DNA of 39,450 nt from Nevskiaceae bacterium. GTDB lineage: Bacteria > Pseudomonadota > Gammaproteobacteria > Nevskiales > Nevskiaceae. Where the stretch lies: the NCBI GenBank assembly GCA_021731445.1, contig JAKFXK010000090.1:1-39450 (forward strand). Direction: 5' to 3'. Of this stretch, positions 33,632 to 39,450 are shown in pieces (position 1 is the first letter of the stretch; each line of letters opens with the position of its first letter). The position numbers were made by a program, and so were the translations under genes. The notes under the pieces were generated by a model. It worked only from the letters and a program-made list of their open reading frames with translations. It had not been told where the DNA came from and ran no database searches.

Positions 33632-35773
33632 CTAGCGGCAACTCAGGTCAGCACCGGTGATTTGCACCGGGACCGACACCGAAGGCACCAGCTCAGTACC
33701 CGCCTTGTTCACCACGAACAGCATGTAGTGCCCCGGCGGCACCACCGCCTGGTTCTTGGCACCGTCGTTGTCGGGGATCTGCACGGTAAGACTTGTGCCA
33801 GTGCTGCTGTTGACCTTGAGGATCACCGTGCGCTGGTCGCCATCGACCAAGTGCGTGAGCGCGGTGCGGCGCACCAGTGCCACATGGCCATCGGCGACGA
33901 TGGACGCCGCATTCGGCGTGTTGATGGTGAGCGTGCCGCCCGGCGCCACGCTGCTGGCACTCACCGAGGTGATGCTGGGACGCGGCATGAACATGTACGG
34001 TGGCGAGTAGATCTCGAAGCTCGGATCGCGGCCCTGCGGCGACTTGCCCGGCAACTCGAAGTTCATCGAATAGTTGTTGGAGATCGGACCGTGGCCGCCG
34101 ACCATGATGCGGCCATCAGGCAGCAGGAAGGCGCTGTTGTGATAGGTGCGCGCCTTGCCCTGCATGGCCATCCGTGTCCAGTTGCCGGTGGCGGGATCCC
34201 ATATCTCGGTCTGCCTGTTCGGCGTTCCCGATCCGGGCGAGATCACCTCATCGAGATCAGCGCCGGAGAACAGCATCACCTTGCCGGTGGGCATCAGCAC
34301 GCCGTGGCCATACCAACGCGCGACGCTGAGGTTGCCGACGTTGCGGGTCTGCATCGTGGTTGCCACACCGGCTGCCAGGGTGACCGTATCGACGCGGGTG
34401 ACATTGATGGGCATCGGACTGCCGGGTGAGAGACCGAACGTACCGCCCATGGTCAGCAATTCGACCTTGTTGTAAGCGCCACTCGCATCCGGCACCAGCG
34501 GCAGCATCATATTGCTGGTGGAGCCACGGAAGCCGATATAGGGGGCAGAGCCCGGCATGCCGATGTCGCGCCAGGCCTTGGTGCCCGCGTTGAACACCGC
34601 CATCCGGTCCCAGAACAGCGCCATGTCGTACGACTGCCCGGCCGGGTTGAATGCCTGGCCGCCAGCGGCGTAGAGCACTTCGTTGTTGGGCAACAGGTGC
34701 AGGCGCGCGAACAGCGGCAGCGAGCGGCGGCCCGTCTCGCCCTGATCCGTCCACTTGCCCTTGCCCTCGTCGCAGCCAGGCTGGAAGATTTCAGTGTGGG
34801 TTTCGTTGCGGCCGCTCTCGTCGGCGGGACGATCGGCATACACCGGCTTCAAGAGCTTGCGCACACCGCTGGCGACGAAGACATTGCCGTTGGCAAAAGT
34901 CACCATGGTCGGATACCAGCGGCCCCAGGTCATCAGATCGGCCTGTGTCCAGGTGTCGTTGGCCGGGTTGAAGATACGGGTGTTCTTCAGCCCTTCGAGC
35001 TCCACCGCCCCGGCTTCGGTGTAATAGTCGGTGCCGCCGGCGGCCATCACGCGGCCGTCATACAAGTTGACGAGGTGGGCGCAGAACAGCGCACCGTCGT
35101 TGCGGAATCCGTCATCCGGCGAGGTGCCGGTCGCGGGGTTGCCAGAGCCATCATTGGTGGGATTCTTGGCACCGCCATCGACATTGATCGGACGTGTCCA
35201 GCTGGCGACGCTGTTGACCCCCAGCGACAGCACGCGGGTCTGGTCGTTGACTGACACATCGCCGTATTCCTTGACGATGTTGAACTCGACGTTTTCGGTG
35301 GATTCCAGCGCGTTGAAATACACCATGCGGTTGTCGGGCAGCAGTGCGATGGAGCCTGCCGTGGGTTTGCACTCGTAGAACTTGTCATTGCTGCGGCGCC
35401 CGCAGTGCTCAAGTCCCGAATAGCTGGGCGGCATCGGGTTGGTCAGCGGGCCACGATCCGGGATTTCGGCATCGGGGTAGTCGCTCAGAAACTTTTCCTC
35501 GCAGAACGGCACGCTGAAGCCGCCTGTCGACAGCATGGCCGCCGCATCGGTCGCCATCTCGTTGTAATTCGCAGCGTTGGTGATGCAGGTTTTAGGCCCC
35601 ACCGGCCCAGGCGAGGGCGAGGGGGCTGGTGCCGGACTCGGTGTGGGCGCTGGCGTCGGCGCGGGCGAAGGGGTGGCCATCACCGTCTGCACGCTGCTGC
35701 TTTGGCCACAGCCGGTCAGCAACGCGGCCGTAAACAGGGTCGGCAGCAGGTGGGGCATGAGCTTCTTGTACAT
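33632..35773 (-). CDS. galactose-oxidase-like copper-radical oxidase lipoprotein
   Basis: This 713-residue lipoprotein (lipobox LLTGC, Cys22) has a Pro/Ala/Ser linker (about 34-60) and a kelch-type propeller with a C-terminal DUF1929 early-set domain. All copper-radical residues known from galactose and glyoxal oxidases appear in the right order: Cys231 (ALFCAH) and Tyr287 (GRWYPT) for the thioether cross-link, Tyr544-His545 (RTYHNS) and His641 (ALTHLV) as copper ligands. The spacing is close to that of fungal glyoxal oxidase. The expected reaction is alcohol or aldehyde oxidation by O2 with release of H2O2. GGAGGAG, 7 bases ahead, selects the ATG at 35773 over ATGs at 35788 and 35866. Placement after the di-heme gene and before three envelope genes suggests one operon. 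Confidence 0.88.
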   Translation of the reverse strand: MYKKLMPHLLPTLFTAALLTGCGQSSSVQTVMATPSPAPTPAPTPSPAPAPSPSPGPVGPKTCITNAANYNEMATDAAAMLSTGGFSVPFCEEKFLSDYPDAEIPDRGPLTNPMPPSYSGLEHCGRRSNDKFYECKPTAGSIALLPDNRMVYFNALESTENVEFNIVKEYGDVSVNDQTRVLSLGVNSVASWTRPINVDGGAKNPTNDGSGNPATGTSPDDGFRNDGALFCAHLVNLYDGRVMAAGGTDYYTEAGAVELEGLKNTRIFNPANDTWTQADLMTWGRWYPTMVTFANGNVFVASGVRKLLKPVYADRPADESGRNETHTEIFQPGCDEGKGKWTDQGETGRRSLPLFARLHLLPNNEVLYAAGGQAFNPAGQSYDMALFWDRMAVFNAGTKAWRDIGMPGSAPYIGFRGSTSNMMLPLVPDASGAYNKVELLTMGGTFGLSPGSPMPINVTRVDTVTLAAGVATTMQTRNVGNLSVARWYGHGVLMPTGKVMLFSGADLDEVISPGSGTPNRQTEIWDPATGNWTRMAMQGKARTYHNSAFLLPDGRIMVGGHGPISNNYSMNFELPGKSPQGRDPSFEIYSPPYMFMPRPSITSVSASSVAPGGTLTINTPNAASIVADGHVALVRRTALTHLVDGDQRTVILKVNSSTGTSLTVQIPDNDGAKNQAVVPPGHYMLFVVNKAGTELVPSVSVPVQITGADLSCR

Positions 35774-35850
35774 CTTGATCTCCTCCATGCACCTGCCGGA
35801 ATCGGTGGTGCATTGTCTATTGGGTGAAACAGCAAGCGGACAACCTGGAG

Positions 35851-35866
35851 TTGAACGATTGTTCAA
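35851..35866. promoter_or_regulatory. palindrome upstream of the oxidase gene
   Basis: TTGAAC-GATT-GTTCAA is a perfect inverted repeat with 6-base arms, 78 bases before the oxidase ATG in the 181-base gap after the di-heme gene. The octamer TCGTTCAA, present here on the minus strand, recurs at 37242-37249 in the di-heme/PucR intergenic region. It could be an operator giving the oxidase gene its own control; no good -10/-35 pair was found. Confidence 0.35.
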
Positions 35867-35954
35867 TCGAATACGTAGCGAGTCTAGAAATGGATCATCG
35901 AAGCGTCATCGGTCAGTGGGCCAAGGCGCTTTGTGATCTTCCACAAGGAGTCGT

Positions 35955-37163
35955 TCAGGGTGCAAAAGGGTCTGCGAGTGCGGGATCGGTAGTGAAAGCC
36001 ATATCGGTGAGGCTTTCAAGAAAGGCAATGAGGTCGGCCTTTTCGGCAGCCGTCAGGCTGAAGCCGTGGATCTCGCCATCCTTGATGACGTTGCTGCGGC
36101 CATCGCCGAACTGCGTGGGGTTGGAGACAAGGCGCCCGCCGTGCGCATAGTTGTCGAGCAGCTCGCTCAAGCTCGCCACGCTGCCATCATGGTTATAGGG
36201 CGCGGTGAGGGCGATGTTGCGCAAGGATGGCGCGCGCATCCGGCCCTTGTCGCCGACGCTCCTGGTGATCTCGAACACACCCTGGTTCCGGGGCGGATAG
36301 TTGTTCATCGAGCCATCGGAGTTGGTGATGTTGTAGAGCCCGGTGTTATGGAACACCGGCTGCTCTGCCCCGCTGACACGCGTGCTGTCGCTGAAATTGA
36401 ATCCGCCGTGGCAGGCCGTGCATTCCAGCCGGTCCGATTCGAACAGTTCTAGGCCGCGCTTCGCAGCCTCACTCAGTGCACTGCCGTCGCCTGCCTCGAA
36501 GCGGTCGAAGGGGGCGCGGTAGCTCAATAGGGTGCGGTTGAAGCTTGCAAGCGCCTTGACGATGTTGGCCTGCGTCACCGGGTCAGCCTGATTCGGGAAG
36601 GCTTCGGCAAACCGCCGCGCGTAATCGGCATTGCTTTTGAAATGCGCCAACACTGTCGCGCGGTTGCCGTCATTGACGCCCAGCTCGACCGGATCGGTAT
36701 TGATGATGGGTTGCAGGTTCTGCATTTCCATCTCTGTCAACGTCGGGTTGCCCCAGTTGAAACTTGCGTTGTAGGCAATGTTGGTCAGCGACTGCGAGTT
36801 GCGCGGATGTACTGCGCCAGTGGAGCCGATGGAGTTCTTCAGGCCATCGCTAAAAGCCTTGGCTTGCAAATGGCAACTGCTGCAGCTCTGGGTGCCGTTG
36901 CCGGAAAGCTTCTTGTCGTAAAACAATCTGCGCCCCAGCTCGACCTTGGCGGATGTCAGCGGGTTGTCGGCGGGCACCAAGGGCTTGGGGAAATGTGAGG
37001 GCAGAGTCTTGAAGTAATCCGTCGCGGCCATTGGTGGCGGAGTGGCCGGGCTGCCGCCGCTTGCGCCCGGATCAGCCATTGGTGCGTTGACAGCGCCGCC
37101 GCCGCAAGCAACCGCCCCGAGGCTGAGACAAGCCAGCAAGAACACCCTCTTCACGAAACGCAT
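35955..37163 (-). CDS. di-heme peroxidase-family lipoprotein (MbnH/MauG-like)
   Basis: This 402-residue lipoprotein (lipobox GAVAC, Cys20) belongs to the bacterial di-heme cytochrome c peroxidase/MauG superfamily. Two haem-binding motifs are present, CSSCH (94-98) and CTACH (248-252). The segments HPRNSQSLTNIAYNASFNWGNP, DPVELGV, VFHNTGLYN and MRAPSLRNIALTAPYNHDGS with LLDNYAHGGR most resemble the MXAN_0977/MbnH branch, whose member MbnH uses H2O2 to oxidise a tryptophan in the copper protein MbnP. No four-cysteine MbnP partner is encoded here. GGAGGAG five bases ahead supports the ATG at 37163. It is the first gene before the copper oxidase and divergent from the PucR regulator. Confidence 0.88.
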   Translation of the reverse strand: MRFVKRVFLLACLSLGAVACGGGAVNAPMADPGASGGSPATPPPMAATDYFKTLPSHFPKPLVPADNPLTSAKVELGRRLFYDKKLSGNGTQSCSSCHLQAKAFSDGLKNSIGSTGAVHPRNSQSLTNIAYNASFNWGNPTLTEMEMQNLQPIINTDPVELGVNDGNRATVLAHFKSNADYARRFAEAFPNQADPVTQANIVKALASFNRTLLSYRAPFDRFEAGDGSALSEAAKRGLELFESDRLECTACHGGFNFSDSTRVSGAEQPVFHNTGLYNITNSDGSMNNYPPRNQGVFEITRSVGDKGRMRAPSLRNIALTAPYNHDGSVASLSELLDNYAHGGRLVSNPTQFGDGRSNVIKDGEIHGFSLTAAEKADLIAFLESLTDMAFTTDPALADPFAP

Positions 37164-37219
37164 CACCACTCCTCCATCAGCACAGTCTTTCACCAGAACC
37201 GCAAGCGCTTTTCACAAGG

Positions 37220-37233
37220 GTCTTGTGCAAGAC
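37220..37233. promoter_or_regulatory. operator-like palindrome, copy 1
   Basis: GTCTTG-TG-CAAGAC is a palindrome with perfect 6-base arms, 57 bases upstream of the di-heme gene. The same 14 bases recur with one change, in inverted orientation, at 37321-37334. The flanking CAGTCGT also recurs beside the second copy. The location between divergent genes suggests a binding site for the PucR-type regulator. Confidence 0.5.
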
Positions 37234-37320
37234 TAAACCAGTCGTTCAATTCTTTCGGCGAGGCGATTATCGAAACCTGCCAGGCCACAAGCATTGTTCG
37301 TCAGCACAATGACGACTGTG

Positions 37321-37334
37321 GCCTTGCACAAGAC
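37321..37334. promoter_or_regulatory. operator-like palindrome, copy 2
   Basis: GCCTTGCACAAGAC reads GTCTTGTGCAAGGC on the minus strand, 13 of 14 bases identical to copy 1 at 37220. The centres are 101 bases apart, close to a whole number of helical turns. It lies 44 bases upstream of the pucR-type start, so binding could also control the regulator's own gene. Confidence 0.5.
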
Positions 37335-37377
37335 GAGTGTTTAGGCTGGATACCAGAAGGCAAGGAGGCCGATGACG

Positions 37378-38658
37378 ATGATCCCGTCCATCCCAATGGA
37401 AGCCGGCGTGGGCGCGCTGTCACCCGCGCTGCGCGCGATCGTCGAAGCCCGGCTCGCCGAGAGTGATGCTGTAGCGCATCGCGCGCTGATCGCCATGCGC
37501 GCGATGATTCCCGAGTACGCGCACATCGAGGATGCGGCGATCCAGCTCGATGTGCAGCAGTCGGTAACCCACAACGTGCGAATGTGGTTCAACGCCCTGC
37601 TCAACGGCGTCTCGCCCAGCGACCAGGAGCTGGAACCGCTGGTCGCTTTCGGCCGCCGCCGCGTACATCAGGGAGTATCGCTGCAAAGCCTCTTGCAGGC
37701 CTTTCGCACCGGCTCGCGGGTGCTGTGGGATGTGCTGCTCGAATCGGCGGGCAGCGATCAGGACATCCACCGCGAGCTGCTGTTCAAGATTTCACCCTAC
37801 ATCCTCTACCACTTCGATCTGATGGGCCGCACTATCGGCCATGCTCATGCGGAGGAGCAGCAAAAACGCGCACGCTGGCGCGATCGCCTGCAGCACGAGT
37901 TGTGCGGCGTGATCTTCAGCCATCCCGACGACACCGAGAGTTTCCGCGAACACGCGCTGGCACTCGGCATCGACGCCAATGCCGCACATCTGGCGCTGGC
38001 ACTCAGACTGTCGCCGCAACCCTCGGCGCGCATCACTCCGGAGGCGGGGCTGGACAAGCTCATGGCCTCGGTCAGCCGGATGCTGGGGCTGGACCGGACT
38101 CAGGTGCTACATACCCTGCGCAACGGCCATCTGCTGCTGTGGGTGCCGCTGACATCGGGCGAGCCTGCCAGTGAATCGGAGCGCCGTCTGGCAACCCTGT
38201 GCGACGCGCTACCGGGCAGCGGGCAGGAGATCGCCAGCGTCGGCATCGGCCTGCCCGACACCGGTGCACGCGGCTGGCGGCGTAGCGCCGACCAGGCCCT
38301 GCGCGCGCTCGACCTAGGGCTGCGCATCGAGCCGCAGCGCGCCGTGCAACGCTATGTCGAGGTGGCACTCGACGATGCGCTCGGCAACACCGACAACGTC
38401 GTGCGCTACTTCGACAGCCTGATGGAGCGACTGGCACCGGAGCCGCACCTGCCGCGCACCCTGCAGGCGTTTTTCGAGTACCGGCAGCACCGCAAGGCAG
38501 TGGCGGGCGCACTCAACATCCACCCCAACACCCTGAGTTACCGCCTGGAACGCATCGAGACCCTGCTCGGCGCGAGGCTCGACGACATTGGCTGGCTCTC
38601 GCGGCTCTACGCTGCGCTGCGCCTACGGCATCTGAGCCAGCACTCATTCAGCAAATAG
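37378..38658 (+). CDS. PucR/CdaR-type transcriptional regulator
   Basis: This 426-residue regulator has an N-terminal helical RsbRD-like sensory region (about 30-165), a middle GGDEF-like/CdaR region, and the C-terminal PucR helix-turn-helix: LPRTLQAFFEYRQHRKAVAGALNIHPNTLSYRLERIE near 350-395. The family regulates catabolic genes, usually as activators responding to substrate. AAGGAGG stands 9 bases before the ATG at 37378 and 3 bases before that at 37372, so the second start is preferred. It is divergent from the di-heme/copper-oxidase cluster and upstream of the DUF1302 gene; it may control either or both. Confidence 0.88.
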   Translation: MIPSIPMEAGVGALSPALRAIVEARLAESDAVAHRALIAMRAMIPEYAHIEDAAIQLDVQQSVTHNVRMWFNALLNGVSPSDQELEPLVAFGRRRVHQGVSLQSLLQAFRTGSRVLWDVLLESAGSDQDIHRELLFKISPYILYHFDLMGRTIGHAHAEEQQKRARWRDRLQHELCGVIFSHPDDTESFREHALALGIDANAAHLALALRLSPQPSARITPEAGLDKLMASVSRMLGLDRTQVLHTLRNGHLLLWVPLTSGEPASESERRLATLCDALPGSGQEIASVGIGLPDTGARGWRRSADQALRALDLGLRIEPQRAVQRYVEVALDDALGNTDNVVRYFDSLMERLAPEPHLPRTLQAFFEYRQHRKAVAGALNIHPNTLSYRLERIETLLGARLDDIGWLSRLYAALRLRHLSQHSFSK

Positions 38659-38735
38659 AGTGATACGCGGCGAGATCGCGTGAGCTCTGTAGTGATGGCT
38701 TGCTGCACTGCGCCATTCAACACGTTGAGGCCCGT

Positions 38736-38749
38736 TGTGTATTTACACA
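38736..38749. promoter_or_regulatory. palindrome upstream of the DUF1302 gene
   Basis: TGTGTA-TT-TACACA has perfect 6-base arms and lies 140 bases before the DUF1302 start, within a 230-base gap after the regulator gene. A smaller repeat, CTCGC-AAA-GCGAG, lies at 38780-38792. Either may be an operator. I could not place a promoter with confidence in this gap and see no coding sequence in it. Confidence 0.4.
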
Positions 38750-38888
38750 GCCCCTTTCGTCGTTTGCCCAGTGGTTGTTCTCGCAAAGCGAGTTGCATAC
38801 TCACCACACTCTGCAAGTGATCCACAGCAAATGCGGACGCTGCGGAGGGTGCGAGGAAACACATACCAACACATCGAGGAGAAACACG

Positions 38889-39450
38889 ATGAAAACCAGT
38901 CGACGGGCGCTGTTGCACGCAAGCGCCGGTGTCACTCTGCTGACGTTGCCGCTGGCAGCGATGGCAATTCCCTTTCAGCTTGGGCCTGTCGCGGCAACGA
39001 TCGACAGCACGATCTCCGCAGGTGTATCCGTTCGTACCGAAGGCCCGGATGCGGCACTGATCGGCATCACCAACGGGGGAACCGGACGTTCGGTGAACGA
39101 CGACGACGGCAATCTCGGCTTCGAAAGCGGCGACATCACTTCGGCCAACATCAAGGCCTCGCACGATCTGGAGTTCAAATACCAGAACTACGGTGTGTTC
39201 TCGCGCGTGTCGTATTTCTATGACGAGACTTCTTCGAACGCAGACAAGCTGGAAAACCGCAAGAACGCAGCGGGCAGCATCGTCACCGCGCGTGAGCGCG
39301 GCGATTTCGAACTGGGTCCGCGCGGCCGTGACCGTCTGGGTGCGGAGTTCCGCCTGCTAGACCTGTTCGCCTACGCCAACTTCGATCTCGCCGGTCACGG
39401 CTTGTCGGTACGCGCAGGCAAGCAGGTGATCAACTGGGGCGAGAGCACTT
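38889..39450 (+). CDS. DUF1302 outer-membrane protein, N-terminal part
   Basis: The first 187 residues are present and the gene continues beyond the right edge. A signal peptide (ALLHASAGVTLLTLPLAAMA) is followed by IPFQLGPVAATIDSTISAGVSVRTEG, DDGNLGFESGDITS and VRAGKQVINWGEST, the signature of DUF1302 family beta-barrel proteins. These often accompany DUF1329 lipoproteins and RND-type exporters and are linked to uptake or export of hydrophobic compounds such as hydrocarbons and steroids. CGAGGAG lies 6 bases before the ATG at 38889. Whether it belongs functionally to the copper-oxidase cluster or starts a new operon cannot be told from this window. Confidence 0.88.
   Translation, partial: MKTSRRALLHASAGVTLLTLPLAAMAIPFQLGPVAATIDSTISAGVSVRTEGPDAALIGITNGGTGRSVNDDDGNLGFESGDITSANIKASHDLEFKYQNYGVFSRVSYFYDETSSNADKLENRKNAAGSIVTARERGDFELGPRGRDRLGAEFRLLDLFAYANFDLAGHGLSVRAGKQVINWGEST

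Noticed and set aside
35929-35948. TTGTG...CACAA repeat after the di-heme gene as a terminator
   Set aside because: The arms are only five bases and no U-tract follows.

Overview
The window is a GC-rich, densely packed stretch of a betaproteobacterial chromosome. Support for this comes from gene content and order: rhlB divergent from trxA-rho; rpmB-rpmG with radC, coaBC, dut and argB; holA-proA-nadD-rsfS-rlmH; an Anbu/BPH proteasome homologue; a BpH3-type H-NS protein; and a DUF1302 outer-membrane protein. The DUF1302 gene and the mixture of small oxidoreductase operons fit the Rhodocyclales/Nitrosomonadales side of the class, but the exact lineage is inference. No tRNA, rRNA, insertion sequence, integrase or CRISPR array was seen.

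Layout. 1-1676 (minus): an alpha/beta-hydrolase lipoprotein, a gamma-carbonic anhydrase and the start of a TauD-like dioxygenase. 1677-2065: a 389-base gap holding a candidate small RNA with its own terminator. 2066-8278: oligopeptidase A, H-NS, Rho (with an unusual disordered N-terminus), thioredoxin and RhlB. 8282-12343: YrfG, CysQ and an M15 carboxypeptidase, then the methionine-salvage operon mtnB-mtnD-mtnC. 12398-17638 (minus): MgtE, L33, L28, RadC, an M48 protease and LemA. 17709-22145 (plus): CoaBC, a DsbA-fold protein, dUTPase, ArgB and a solitary DNA methyltransferase. 22182-26401 (minus): RlmH, RsfS (with a histone-like tail), NadD, ProA and HolA. 26493-29751: an SDR, then a three-gene minus-strand operon (2-hydroxychromene-2-carboxylate isomerase-like protein, MDR reductase, hydrolase) behind a promoter that carries an operator-like palindrome. 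29973-30737: a lone Anbu protease.

The most interesting part is 30731-39450. Five consecutive minus-strand genes encode a MbnH/MauG-like di-heme lipoprotein, a galactose-oxidase-like copper-radical oxidase lipoprotein with all predicted copper and cross-link residues, a secreted protein made of two copies of an unrecognised domain, a membrane-anchored cupredoxin-like protein without the usual cysteine, and a polytopic membrane protein. Two of these would begin with histidine after signal-peptide cleavage. A PucR-type regulator is divergent from this cluster, with a near-identical palindrome repeated in inverted orientation in the shared intergenic region. A DUF1302 outer-membrane protein begins after it and runs off the window. 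My reading is an envelope copper oxidase system in which the di-heme protein either consumes the H2O2 made by the oxidase or oxidatively matures a partner. The individual family calls are well supported for the oxidase, di-heme protein and regulator; the joint function is inference.

Start codons were chosen by family length, Shine-Dalgarno spacing and overlap with the upstream stop. Several genes use GTG or TTG starts nested in the upstream stop codon (mtnC, radC) or just after it (proA).
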